DNA from: CALACW01 sp963627915
GTDB taxonomy: Bacteria > Bacillota > Clostridia > Oscillospirales > Acutalibacteraceae
Assembly (NCBI GenBank): GCA_963627915.1
Contig: CAVGCY010000033.1
Span: 1 to 64,000, forward strand
Direction of reading: 5' to 3'
Length of the DNA: 64,000 nucleotides
A program made the translations under genes and the position numbers. Every line of letters begins with the position of its first letter. The first letter of the stretch is position 1. Below are positions 18,287-26,882 of this stretch, piece by piece. Below the pieces are notes generated by a model. That model searched no databases and had not been told where the DNA came from. It saw only the letters and a list, made by a program, of their open reading frames with translations.

Positions 18287-19072
18287 TCAGTATTTAAGAC
18301 TCGAATTTTTAACGTCTGTAATAAACATGTGTCCCGGCGCATGAGTTATCGCAATCGGCGGCTTAGTCTGCATTATAACGTTCTGAGGCGTAACTCCGCA
18401 CGCCCAGAATACGGGCGTTTCACCTTTATTAACGGTAACAGAGTCACCGTAATCGGGCTTTGCAACATCCCTGATTCCGATTGATTCGGGATTACCTATC
18501 TGAACAGGCGCGCCGTGAACTCTCGGCATTGCCGCTGTAACGTTGACGCTTTTTACGACAAGCTCGTCGGGAATCGGGCGCATGGAAACGACCATATTTC
18601 CGTGAAATTTACCCGCGGACCGTAATTCAATATTTGTATTGAACATCGGAACGTTTCTGCCCTCTTGGATATGCCTTACGGGAATATCGGCTTCCAAAAG
18701 CTCGCTTTCAAAGCTGAAAGAACATCCGATAAGAAAATATACATAGTCATTCTGCCAATATTCGGATATGTCGGTTACTTCCTTTTCGAGGACTCCGTTT
18801 TTCCAAATTCTGTATTTCGGAAAATCCTTGCATATATCTCCGCCGTCAGCCATCGTTTTTATCTCTCTGCTTCCGACATCACCGACCTCCAAAACCGGAC
18901 ACGGTTTAGGATTTCTCATACAGAACAGCAGAAAATCAAAAGCGTATTCCTTCGGCAGTATACAGAGGTTTGCCTGCGCGTAACCGTTGCACATCCCAGA
19001 GGTCTGAAAATCTATTTTACCCTCGCGGATAAGTTTTTTTACATCCTGAGGGTGCATTGACGAATAATCCAT
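18287..19072 (-). CDS. DUF1445 / D-glutamate cyclase-type hydro-lyase (YcsI family)
   Basis: 261 residues, the length of the YcsI/DUF1445 family (COG4336). Conserved segments include TSGMCNGYAQANL, FLLFCMRNPKPCPVLEV, YFLIGCSFSFE, FNTNIE, GNMVVSMRPIP and ITHAPGHMFITD. The same domain forms the N-terminal half of the human mitochondrial enzyme DGLUCY, which cyclises D-glutamate to 5-oxo-D-proline and water. Placement between pxpC and pxpA, with the other DGLUCY half (20718-21779) in the same operon, supports a D-glutamate cyclase role. That activity for the bacterial protein is inference. Confidence 0.85.
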   Translation of the reverse strand: MDYSSMHPQDVKKLIREGKIDFQTSGMCNGYAQANLCILPKEYAFDFLLFCMRNPKPCPVLEVGDVGSREIKTMADGGDICKDFPKYRIWKNGVLEKEVTDISEYWQNDYVYFLIGCSFSFESELLEADIPVRHIQEGRNVPMFNTNIELRSAGKFHGNMVVSMRPIPDELVVKSVNVTAAMPRVHGAPVQIGNPESIGIRDVAKPDYGDSVTVNKGETPVFWACGVTPQNVIMQTKPPIAITHAPGHMFITDVKNSSLKY

Positions 19073-19075
19073 AAT

Positions 19076-19999
19076 TTATCTCCCCGCAAGTTTTTCAAAA
19101 TATTTCTTTTCTTTTTTTACTGCTTTTTCCGCTTGTTTAACGTTTATGATATCGAACGTTATTTTATCATACGGTCTTACCTGAGCAAGCTTCGGCAAAT
19201 CAACGCTTACAACCGACGCGATTTTCGCATAACCTCCGGTAGTCTGATGATCCGCCATAAGAATTATCGGCATACCGCTTCTGGCAATCTGAATCGAACC
19301 GAACGTAATACCGTCGGATATTATATCCATTCCGTTTTTGCCTCTCAAAGCGATACCGCAAAGACGTATGCCCATTCTGTCAAGATCGGGAGTTACTGTA
19401 TAAATCTGTTTTGAGAAAAATTTCAAATCGACATCTGTAAACATATCGTCCTGCGGACCTAAAACAACTCTGACCTTTATATGGTCGGGATATTCGCATC
19501 TCTCTGCGGTTTTTGTCATATCGGGTTCAAAGGAACATTTGCCGATTTTAATCTTATCGCCGGTTTTCAGTTTTCTGCCCTCATAACCGCCAGTTTTTAT
19601 TTTTAAATTCGTTGAAGCGCTCCCCATAACATACGGAACGTCTATTCCTCCGGAAACACCCAAATAACATCTCATTCCGGACTTTGCCGCGCCGATTTGC
19701 AGAATCGATCCAGCCTCCGCTTTATACGGCTTATTGTTTTCAATCGGTTTTCCGTTCAGCTTCGGCAAAAAATCTCCGCCCGAAAGACAAAACACATGAG
19801 AATCTAAAAATTTAGCCGTTAATCCGAACATGGTCATCTCAATGACAGGAGCGAACAAATTGTTTGCGCACAACGCGTTTACGGTTTTCATCGAATGTGA
19901 ATCCATTGCGCCCGACTGAGTAAAACCGTTTTTCATAACGCCGAAACGTCCCGCATCCTGAACCGTCGAAAGCATACCGCCGTTTATAATTTCAATCAT
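19076..19999 (-). CDS. pxpC: 5-oxoprolinase subunit C (biotin-dependent carboxyltransferase-like)
   Basis: 307 residues of the KipA/urea amidolyase-like carboxyltransferase fold. Motifs: GMLSTVQDAGRFG near the start, GAMD, SGGDF, YLGVSGGIDVP and the hallmark DHQTTGGYAKIA close to the C-terminus. It forms the catalytic complex with PxpB, and its start overlaps the pxpB stop by four bases. Despite the family name no biotin attachment site is present. Confidence 0.92.
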   Translation of the reverse strand: MIEIINGGMLSTVQDAGRFGVMKNGFTQSGAMDSHSMKTVNALCANNLFAPVIEMTMFGLTAKFLDSHVFCLSGGDFLPKLNGKPIENNKPYKAEAGSILQIGAAKSGMRCYLGVSGGIDVPYVMGSASTNLKIKTGGYEGRKLKTGDKIKIGKCSFEPDMTKTAERCEYPDHIKVRVVLGPQDDMFTDVDLKFFSKQIYTVTPDLDRMGIRLCGIALRGKNGMDIISDGITFGSIQIARSGMPIILMADHQTTGGYAKIASVVSVDLPKLAQVRPYDKITFDIINVKQAEKAVKKEKKYFEKLAGR

Positions 20000-20721
20000 A
20001 AGCGCGCCTCCCGAATCTCAGGTTTATACGTTCCGTCGATAACCTGTTTTTCAATCTCATCAAATTCACTGCGAGTTACCGAATAAAATTTTATATAATC
20101 TCCCGCATTGTAAAGAATCGGATTTTCTTTTGTCGGATCATATACAAGGACAGGCGTTTTGCCGATAAGCTGCCAGCCCCCGGGCGAAGCGATCGGATAG
20201 ATACCCGTCTGCTCTCCTCCTATACCGACAGCGCCTTTAAATATTTCAAGTCTCGGACTTTTAAGTCTCGGAACCGCAAGACGTTTATCCATACCGCCGA
20301 GATATGCAAATCCGGGAAGAAAACCGAGCATATATATAAGATACGGCTTTGACGTATGAAGTGAAATAACCTCATCGCGTTTAAGCCCCGTATGTGAGCA
20401 TACATTGTCCATATCGGGCGAAAATTCACCGTCATAACAGACCGGAATATCAAAAACACGAACGGGAAAATCGCCTTTTGCGGAAATATTTCCGATAAGT
20501 TCGGATAATTTCTTTCTAAGCTTCTTTGATGAAATAACGGTGCAGTCATAAAGAACCGTAAGCGACGCAAACGTCGGTATAGTTTCAATAATGCCGACGA
20601 TGTCAGCCTGTTCGGTAAGTGAAGCCAACGCTGTTACGTACCCGTTGACTTCTTTGCTTATTTCCTTTTCAAACTGAACGGTCAGCGCAGAGTCTCCGTT
20701 CTGAAGAAATAAGTATTTCAT
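19996..20721 (-). CDS. pxpB: 5-oxoprolinase subunit B (KipI-like)
   Basis: 241 residues, normal for PxpB/KipI. It contains the family's cyclophilin-like core with IPVCYDGEFSPD, YMLGFLPGFAYLGG, PRL.SPR and the C-terminal GIGGEQTGIYP / SPGGWQLIGKT. It partners PxpC. Both ends overlap neighbours by an ATGA, so translation of DUF4392, pxpB and pxpC is probably coupled. In Bacillus subtilis the homologue KipI inhibits sporulation kinase KinA, but the 5-oxoprolinase context here is clear. Confidence 0.92.
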   Translation of the reverse strand: MKYLFLQNGDSALTVQFEKEISKEVNGYVTALASLTEQADIVGIIETIPTFASLTVLYDCTVISSKKLRKKLSELIGNISAKGDFPVRVFDIPVCYDGEFSPDMDNVCSHTGLKRDEVISLHTSKPYLIYMLGFLPGFAYLGGMDKRLAVPRLKSPRLEIFKGAVGIGGEQTGIYPIASPGGWQLIGKTPVLVYDPTKENPILYNAGDYIKFYSVTRSEFDEIEKQVIDGTYKPEIREARL

Positions 20722-21779
20722 TTTGAAAAGAATCCTTTCTTTATCGTGTTTGAAAACCAGGCTTCGGTCTTATCCAGAACAGTGGGCGGATATTCTATAA
20801 GAGCCTTCATCATCGAAACGAGAGGTATATTAATATTTTTTCCGAATCCGTCTATAAACGGTCTGGGTTCTCCGTACATATCAAGCATACCCGCACCGGC
20901 CGCGGCGTCCATGGCGGCGGCCTGATCGTCGGCGGAATGGAAAAGCTCAGGCTTACCGAGCATAAATGCAACTGCGGCCATCATAGCGTCACACCCCCAG
21001 TCGGAGCATGTGGCAGTAATAATATTATCCGTTTCGGTATTCGTAAGTATTCCGCATCCGGTACCGGCTTTACAGCCTCCGAACTCCGCATAAGGAATAT
21101 ATTTTCTTATATGCTCGCCTATCGCGTTCATTCCTATCTCGTTTCCGAGATCGCCTATTGATATATTAAACACACCCGCATCACGACATTTTTTAAACAA
21201 AATATCATACTTGGGCTCAACCTCTGTTGTATTAACGCCTACCGCGTTATGATAGTACCCGTTCTCATTTCTGCCGGGAGCCTCATTGCTTATTATTGCA
21301 CAGGGTTTGCCGTGAGAAAGAATCTCGTCCGCCTGTTTTTCCGCCTCGTCAAAATCCTTTGTAAATTCAACAACGCAAACGGTATTGTCCGGAATATTGT
21401 CAATATCATCCGTCGTTCCGAACGAAAGAACATTACTCATAGCCTTGATTCCCTTTTTACACTGCGAAGGAACAACCATAACAGGCTTTGCGCCGAAAGC
21501 TCTCATAAGAAAACGTGCAAAAATCGTCGAGGAAACAATACCGTCAGTCTCCGCTTCATTCCACGGAAGCAGAATAAAACCGGTAAGTATAAAAACCTTT
21601 TCACCTTTTTTTACATTTTTAATAAGCCCCCTCGCCGCATTTATACTGAGCGGTTCGCCTGTTTTTGCCCTTGAGCCTTCATAAAGAATACGGCAGACTC
21701 CGTAGCCCCTCGGATCAAGATTCATAAGCGTATCAAGGTCGTCTCCGATATTTAAAAGAGTTAATTCATCCCTGTTCAT
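20718..21779 (-). CDS. DUF4392 protein, homologue of the C-terminal half of D-glutamate cyclase (DGLUCY)
   Basis: 353 residues. Recognisable DUF4392 features are an early DPRGYGV segment, TGF.LLPWNEAETDG, the middle SNEAPGRNENGYYHN, IGDLGNEIGMN, a cysteine-containing GGCKAGTGCGILT and CSDWGCDAM. In mammals this domain is fused behind DUF1445 in DGLUCY. Here it is a separate protein two genes upstream of the DUF1445 gene. It starts 27 bases after the transaminase stop and overlaps pxpB. The biochemical role of the domain on its own is not known to me; it may complete a two-subunit cyclase. Confidence 0.82.
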   Translation of the reverse strand: MNRDELTLLNIGDDLDTLMNLDPRGYGVCRILYEGSRAKTGEPLSINAARGLIKNVKKGEKVFILTGFILLPWNEAETDGIVSSTIFARFLMRAFGAKPVMVVPSQCKKGIKAMSNVLSFGTTDDIDNIPDNTVCVVEFTKDFDEAEKQADEILSHGKPCAIISNEAPGRNENGYYHNAVGVNTTEVEPKYDILFKKCRDAGVFNISIGDLGNEIGMNAIGEHIRKYIPYAEFGGCKAGTGCGILTNTETDNIITATCSDWGCDAMMAAVAFMLGKPELFHSADDQAAAMDAAAGAGMLDMYGEPRPFIDGFGKNINIPLVSMMKALIEYPPTVLDKTEAWFSNTIKKGFFSK

Positions 21780-21806
21780 TTTAAAATCCCCCCTGTAAAA
21801 TATCGA

Positions 21807-22652
21807 TCATTCCGCGGCGCACTGCGCTTCAAAATCGGCAACCAACGCGTCCTGAATAATTTTAAGCATTTCGGGAGCTTTACCGCCTACCGGCTTGCCG
21901 TCAACCGTCTTAACGGGTATACAGAACGAACCGGTAGAATGAACGACAATCTCGTCAGCGTTCATAAGCTCGTCAAGCGTATAATCTCTCTCTTCAACGC
22001 CGAACCCAAGTTTTTTTGCAAAAGCAAGAAGTCTGATACGCGCAGTTCCGGGGAGAACCTTATCGTCAAGCGGATGAGAAATAACCTTTCCGTCCTTGAA
22101 AATCGAACAGTTGGAGTGCGCACACTCGGTTACGATATCGCCTCTGTGGAAAATAGCTTCCTTGCATCCTGCTCTGTCCGCCGCCGTAGCGGCAAGACAT
22201 GAAGGAATAAGGTTAAGAGTCTTGCAGTTGCAATAAAAGAATCTCTTATCTTCATATGTAATGACGTCAATAGGCTCATATGTATTTGCAACATGACAGG
22301 GTGTAAGAGTAATCCAGAGATTGCCGACCATATTTTCATCATATATATGACCTCTCAATCCGCTTCCTCTGGTAACCTGCATATAAACGAACTGATCGCC
22401 GTCGTCAACTTTTTTAACAAGATCTCTCAATAACTTGTCAAGTTCGTCTCTTTCAATAGGCATATTTATATCAAGAAGCTTTGCGCTGTTATAAAATCTG
22501 TTAAGATGCGCGTCCATATCGAACACTATGTGATTGTGCGCATAGGTTGCGTCGTAAATTCCGTCACCGAACCAGCATACTCTGTCAAGCATAGGAACAG
22601 ACATTTTTTCGATTTCATCAAATTTACCGTTATAGTAGCCTAAGTTCTTCAT
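21807..22652 (-). CDS. dat: Class IV aminotransferase, probable D-amino acid transaminase
   Basis: 281 residues, the length of bacterial D-amino acid transaminases. Motifs: GYYNGKF at the start, DRVCWFGDGIYD, the VTRGSG segment, the PLP lysine in CKTLNLIPS (about residue 146), and EAIFHRGDIVTECAHSN. Typically it moves the amino group between D-alanine and 2-oxoglutarate, giving pyruvate and D-glutamate. As first gene of an operon holding D-glutamate cyclase-like proteins, 5-oxoprolinase and alanine racemase, a D-Ala/D-Glu role fits better than branched-chain or 4-amino-4-deoxychorismate activity, which the fold alone would allow. Confidence 0.82.
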   Translation of the reverse strand: MKNLGYYNGKFDEIEKMSVPMLDRVCWFGDGIYDATYAHNHIVFDMDAHLNRFYNSAKLLDINMPIERDELDKLLRDLVKKVDDGDQFVYMQVTRGSGLRGHIYDENMVGNLWITLTPCHVANTYEPIDVITYEDKRFFYCNCKTLNLIPSCLAATAADRAGCKEAIFHRGDIVTECAHSNCSIFKDGKVISHPLDDKVLPGTARIRLLAFAKKLGFGVEERDYTLDELMNADEIVVHSTGSFCIPVKTVDGKPVGGKAPEMLKIIQDALVADFEAQCAAE

Positions 22653-22670
22653 TACAAAATAACCTCACAT

Positions 22671-22713
22671 AAAAAAATAAGCAATAAGGTACCCTTGTGC
22701 GAACCCCATTGCT
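22671..22713 (-). promoter_or_regulatory. Terminator-like hairpin in the dat leader
   Basis: On the minus strand AGCAATGGGG pairs with CCTTATTGCT (10 bp, two G-T pairs, 14-base loop), followed by TATTTTTTTATG. It lies between the operon promoter and the dat start codon, so it could act as an attenuator. There is no room for a conventional upstream aptamer, and no known riboswitch consensus is matched. Confidence 0.5.
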
Positions 22714-22722
22714 CCAATCGCC

Positions 22723-22751
22723 ATTATAATACTCATTGTCAAAAAAGTAAA
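22723..22751 (-). promoter_or_regulatory. Promoter of the dat-pxp-alr operon
   Basis: Minus-strand TTTACT, 17-base spacer, perfect TATAAT. The predicted start is about 60 bases before the dat ATG. The remaining 22752-22937 is AT-rich (about 80%) and shows no further element. Confidence 0.65.
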
Positions 22752-22937
22752 CAATTTTTTTTGTAAAATGCAAAAAGATTCATATTTTTTCATTTATCAA
22801 TAAAATTTATACGTTTTCAGTTTGATTTTTCTTATAATTTGATTGCAATTACCGTTTTCCTTATTCTTTATTTTATAATGTATTTATATTTCAGACGCAG
22901 AAATAATAATTATTTTTAACAGAACTTCAAATTTTTG

Positions 22938-22966
22938 TTGACATCTAATTCACATATTGTTAAAAT
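22938..22966 (+). promoter_or_regulatory. Strong sigma-A promoter of the lipase gene
   Basis: TTGACA, 17-base spacer, TAAAAT, about 32 bases before the start codon. Confidence 0.75.
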
Positions 22967-22998
22967 ATTAATAAAAAATGTATACAGAGGTGTTGAGA

Positions 22999-24159
22999 AT
23001 GTCAAAAATCGTTGCTCTATTTATGTCAATAATAATGTTTTTTATCCCGACCGCAAATTATCCGGAAACTCAAAAGGAAGAAAATACAACGACTGATTAT
23101 GCATTCGTTTTTGTTCACGGACTTGCCGGCTGGGGAAGTTATGATTTTGTCAACGGAATCGTACCGTACTGGGGCATGTTCGGCGGTGATCTTATAAAAT
23201 ATTTGAACGCTCGCGGATTTGACTGTTACAGCGCGTCCGTTTCCGGTACGGACAGCGCATGGGACAGAGCATGTGAGCTTTATGCCCAGCTTACGGGAAC
23301 TAAAACCGACTACGGTGCAGAGCACAGCAAAAGATGCAATCATCCCCGCTACGGAGAGGATTTTACGGGCAAACCTCTTATCGACGAATTTGATTCTGAG
23401 CACAAAATAAATCTGCTCGGTCACTCTTTCGGAGGAGCTACTGTAAGATTATTTACAGAGCTTATGGCAAACGGAGACGAAACCGAACGTACATACTCCG
23501 GCTCTGAAGAAATATCTCCTCTTTTTACGGGAGGCAAGGCGAACTGGATTTATTCTGTCACAACTCTTGCATCTCCGCATAACGGAACGACAGCCTACGA
23601 CGCCCAGGACGCAATTGAGGCAGATGAAAATTCATCATTAAGAGAGCGCGCTACCGTTAAAATGTTCCTTCTTGCATCATTAAAAAAGAACGACGGACGA
23701 ATAGACGAGGATACTGCAACATACGACCTTCACGTTGACGGAGCCGCTGAACTTAATGAAAAAATATCGACTGTTTCGGGCATTTATTATTTCTCATTCG
23801 CCTGCAACGCATCCGAACGGCAGAAGGACGGAACATTTAAACCCGATGAAGATATCATGGAATTTATTTTTGTTCCGGCTTCATACAGAATCGGTTATCT
23901 TACCGGCATTTCCGAAAACGGAATTGTTAAGGATGAAAGCTGGCAAATGAACGACGGTATTGTAAACACACGTTCTGCGCTTCATCCCGACAACGCTCCT
24001 TATACGGATTTCGATAAAGATAATATTGATTCCGGTATATGGAATGTGATGCCGCTGTATCACGGCGATCATATGTCTCTTCAGGGCGGCATGATAAAAA
24101 ATAATAACGTCAGACCTTTTTATGTCGACCTGCTCAACATGATAAATTCAATTAAATAA
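22999..24159 (+). CDS. Secreted triacylglycerol lipase, staphylococcal/Geobacillus type (family I.5/I.6-like)
   Basis: 386 residues from the ATG at 22999, chosen over the in-frame ATG at 22978 because GAGGTG lies just upstream of it and a signal peptide follows directly. The catalytic triad is visible: Ser143 in GHSFGG, Asp319 in NDGIVNT and His358 in YHGDHMS. The lipase-specific zinc site also looks conserved (Asp89 in WDRACE, His109 and His115 in DYGAEH...H). The oxyanion segment is VFVHGLAGWG. The protein hydrolyses long-chain acylglycerols outside the cell. It lacks the long staphylococcal pro-region. Monocistronic, with its own promoter and terminator. Confidence 0.88.
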   Translation: MSKIVALFMSIIMFFIPTANYPETQKEENTTTDYAFVFVHGLAGWGSYDFVNGIVPYWGMFGGDLIKYLNARGFDCYSASVSGTDSAWDRACELYAQLTGTKTDYGAEHSKRCNHPRYGEDFTGKPLIDEFDSEHKINLLGHSFGGATVRLFTELMANGDETERTYSGSEEISPLFTGGKANWIYSVTTLASPHNGTTAYDAQDAIEADENSSLRERATVKMFLLASLKKNDGRIDEDTATYDLHVDGAAELNEKISTVSGIYYFSFACNASERQKDGTFKPDEDIMEFIFVPASYRIGYLTGISENGIVKDESWQMNDGIVNTRSALHPDNAPYTDFDKDNIDSGIWNVMPLYHGDHMSLQGGMIKNNNVRPFYVDLLNMINSIK

Positions 24160-24179
24160 GATAGCAAACAAAATAAAAT

Positions 24180-24211
24180 CCGCTTTTTGCTCAAATTTGG
24201 GCAAAAAGCGG
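24180..24211 (+). terminator. Terminator of the lipase gene
   Basis: CCGCTTTTTGC / GCAAAAAGCGG stem (11 bp plus a flanking pair) with a short AAATTT-type loop, followed by TTTATATTGTTT. Confidence 0.75.
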
Positions 24212-24233
24212 TTTATATTGTTTAATTTTAATA

Positions 24234-24262
24234 TTGATTATTAATATTATTTATGTTATAGT
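24234..24262 (+). promoter_or_regulatory. Promoter of fprA
   Basis: TTGATT, 17-base spacer, TATAGT, followed by a GGAGG ribosome-binding site at 24274-24278. Confidence 0.55.
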
Positions 24263-24285
24263 TATTATGAAACGGAGGAATATAA

Positions 24286-25437
24286 ATGATAATTTCTGAT
24301 ACTGTAAAATATATCGGCGTCAACGACCATTCCGTTGACTTATTCGAGGGGCAATATACAGTACCCAACGGTATGGCATACAACTCATACGTAATTCTTG
24401 ATGACAAAATCGCCGTAACGGATACTGTTGACGCTTCATTTAAAGACGAATGGCTTGACAATATTAAAAATGCGCTTAAAGGACGCAAACCCGATTATCT
24501 TATCGTTCACCATATGGAACCCGACCATTCGGCAAACATTGACGCATTCATGAACAAATATCCCGACGCAGTTATTGTTTCGTCAGCTAAAGCGTTTGCA
24601 ATGATGAAACAATTTTTCGGCAGGGATTTCAGTGACAGGCGAATAATCGTCGGCGAATCAGATAAGCTCTCTTTGGGAAAGCATACGCTTACATTTATAA
24701 CGGCTCCCATGGTTCACTGGCCGGAGGTTATTGTTTCATACGATTCGCTTGACAAAATTCTCTTCTCCGCAGACGGATTCGGAAAATTCGGTGCGCTCGA
24801 TATTGAGGAAGACTGGGCGTGCGAAGCAAGAAGATATTACTTCGGCATAGTCGGCAAATACGGCGCGCAGGTTCAGACTTTGCTTAAAAAAGCGTCAGCC
24901 CTTGACATTAAATCAATCTGCCCTCTTCACGGACCGGTATTAAATGACAATCTCGGCTATTATCTTGGTCTTTATAACACCTGGTCGTCATATGAACCCG
25001 AAACGGACGGAGTATTTATTGCGTATTGCTCCGTATACGGAAACACCGAAAAAGCCGCTCTCGCTTTAGCCGAAAAGCTTAAGGAAAAGGGATGCAAAAA
25101 AATCGCAACATCTGACCTTGCACGTTCGGACAATGCGGAAAATGTTGAAGATGCATTCAGATATTCAAAACTTGTTCTTGCCTCTCCTACCTACAATGCG
25201 GATGTTTTTCCGTTTATGCGGACGTTTATTGAGGCTCTGACAGAACGCGGATATAAAAACAGAACGATAGGCATTATAGAAAACGGTTCATGGGCTCCTG
25301 TCGCAGGCAAGGTAATGAAAACAATGTTTGACGCGTCTAAGAACATTACGTTTGCAGAACCTGTCGTTACAGTTAAATCCTCATTGAATAACGACAGTTT
25401 AAATACAATTGATGTTCTTGCCGAAAATTTAAAGTAA
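24286..25437 (+). CDS. fprA: A-type flavodiiron protein (FprA family)
   Basis: 383 residues: an N-terminal metallo-beta-lactamase-like domain followed by a flavodoxin domain (from about 247). The diiron ligands are seen in order: HHMEPDH (about 82-88), VHWPE (His near 147), SADGFG (Asp near 166) and PLHGP (His near 227). The FMN phosphate loop is CSVYGNTEKAA. Such enzymes reduce O2 to water and/or NO to N2O, protecting strict anaerobes in the cytoplasm. The electron donor (rubredoxin or a flavin reductase) is not encoded nearby. Confidence 0.92.
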   Translation: MIISDTVKYIGVNDHSVDLFEGQYTVPNGMAYNSYVILDDKIAVTDTVDASFKDEWLDNIKNALKGRKPDYLIVHHMEPDHSANIDAFMNKYPDAVIVSSAKAFAMMKQFFGRDFSDRRIIVGESDKLSLGKHTLTFITAPMVHWPEVIVSYDSLDKILFSADGFGKFGALDIEEDWACEARRYYFGIVGKYGAQVQTLLKKASALDIKSICPLHGPVLNDNLGYYLGLYNTWSSYEPETDGVFIAYCSVYGNTEKAALALAEKLKEKGCKKIATSDLARSDNAENVEDAFRYSKLVLASPTYNADVFPFMRTFIEALTERGYKNRTIGIIENGSWAPVAGKVMKTMFDASKNITFAEPVVTVKSSLNNDSLNTIDVLAENLK

Positions 25438-25444
25438 AATACAT

Positions 25445-25484
25445 GTAAAGGTGCAAGCTTGTCAACACAAGCTTACACCTTTAC
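25445..25484. terminator. Bidirectional terminator between fprA and clpX
   Basis: Near-perfect inverted repeat GTAAAGGTGCAAGCTTGT / ACAAGCTTACACCTTTAC around a CAAC loop, between convergent genes. Confidence 0.8.
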
Positions 25485-25497
25485 ACTTTATAATCAA

Positions 25498-26805
25498 TTA
25501 AACGCTTTTCGCCCCGGCGGGTTTTATTTTTTTATCCTCACTCATTTTATCGGGATCACGCTCGATTATCGGCTCTTCTCCGGCAAGTATACACCCGCCG
25601 GTAATTCTTACCTTGTCAATAGCGTAATCGGACGGAATTGTGTACATTATCGGCGTTAAAGCATTTTCCATAATAGCTCTGAGTCCGCGTGCTCCCGTTG
25701 ATTTTTCGAGTGCAAGCTTCGCAACAGCTTTAAGAGCGTCATCGTCAAATTCAAGTTCGGCTCTGTCCATCATAAACAGACTCTTATACTGTTTGACGAG
25801 CGCATTCTTCGGCTCTGTAAGAATTTTAACAAGCTGTTCCTCATTAAGATTTTCAAGAGCTGTTATAACCGGCATTCTTCCGACAAGTTCGGGAATAAGA
25901 CCGTATCTTACAAGATCCTGCGGAATGACCTCAGCCATTATTCTGTTCTCATCAAGCTCCGCTTTTGTCTTGATATCCGCCCCGAATCCCAACACGGAAT
26001 TGCCCATTCTCTTTTCGACAATTTTTTCTATTCCGGCAAAAGCTCCGCCGAGAATAAAAAGAATATTTGTCGTATCGATTTGTATAAATTCCTGCTGCGG
26101 ATGCTTACGTCCTCCCTGCGGAGGAACATTTGCAAGAGTTCCTTCGAGAATTTTCAACAAAGCCTGCTGAACTCCCTCGCCGCTTACATCTCTCGTTATG
26201 GACGGGTTTTCGCTTCGTCTTGAAATCTTATCAATTTCATCAATATAGATTATGCCGTGCTCTGCTTTTTCAATATCATAATCGGCCGCCTGTATAAGTC
26301 TTAACAGTATATTCTCAACGTCCTCACCGACATATCCCGCTTCCGTAAGCGTCGTAGCGTCGGCAATGGCAAACGGCACGTCGAGAATCTGCGCAAGCGT
26401 CTGTGCAAGCATCGTTTTTCCGACGCCTGTGGGACCGAGCATCAAAACGTTGCTCTTTTTTATTTCAACATCATCAAACGAGCCGTAGTTTACACGTTTG
26501 TAATGATTGTAAACGGCAACAGAAAGCGCAATTTTTGCCTTATTCTGTCCAATTACATACTCGTCCAACTTAGCCTTGATTTCCATAGGCTTCGGTAAAT
26601 TTCGTCTGGTCGAAGACATTCCGTTTTTTTTGTGAGGCGGGACGTAGGAATCGTCCTCATCAATAATCGAGCCGCAAAGCGCGACGCATTCGTCGCATAT
26701 AAAAACATTTTTCGGACCGGCAATAAGCTTACGCACTTTATCCTGCGATTTACCGCAGAACGAACAGCAAACCTCTCTGGTCGAAGAGTCGTCGTTTCTC
26801 GGCAA
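25498..26805 (-). CDS. clpX: ATP-dependent Clp protease ATP-binding subunit ClpX
   Basis: 435 residues. An N-terminal C4 zinc finger (CSFC...CDEC, about 14-38) binds substrates; the AAA+ core has Walker A GPTGVGKT, Walker B IIYIDEIDK, the pore loop GYVGED and the ClpP-docking IGF-type loop region (LGFGAD). The start is a TTG codon with AGGAGTG eight bases upstream; the next in-frame Met would delete the zinc finger. It unfolds tagged proteins and feeds them to ClpP, encoded 77 bases upstream. Confidence 0.95.
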   Translation of the reverse strand: MPRNDDSSTREVCCSFCGKSQDKVRKLIAGPKNVFICDECVALCGSIIDEDDSYVPPHKKNGMSSTRRNLPKPMEIKAKLDEYVIGQNKAKIALSVAVYNHYKRVNYGSFDDVEIKKSNVLMLGPTGVGKTMLAQTLAQILDVPFAIADATTLTEAGYVGEDVENILLRLIQAADYDIEKAEHGIIYIDEIDKISRRSENPSITRDVSGEGVQQALLKILEGTLANVPPQGGRKHPQQEFIQIDTTNILFILGGAFAGIEKIVEKRMGNSVLGFGADIKTKAELDENRIMAEVIPQDLVRYGLIPELVGRMPVITALENLNEEQLVKILTEPKNALVKQYKSLFMMDRAELEFDDDALKAVAKLALEKSTGARGLRAIMENALTPIMYTIPSDYAIDKVRITGGCILAGEEPIIERDPDKMSEDKKIKPAGAKSV

Positions 26806-26882
26806 TGAATATTCACTCCTATCGAAATTATGAATCTCAGAAAAACGGGGCGAACGGATGTCCGCCCTTATATTTCATTTTA

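Noticed and set aside
22665..22736. Minus-strand ORF of 23 hydrophobic codons (starts MSIIMAIG) before dat
   Set aside because: No ribosome-binding site; its start codon overlaps the promoter and would lie upstream of the predicted transcription start. The bases are better explained as a hairpin leader.
22671..22736. Fluoride or other known riboswitch in the dat leader
   Set aside because: A GGCGATTGG-like start is suggestive, but the remaining conserved sequence and pairing of known classes are missing and the leader is too short.
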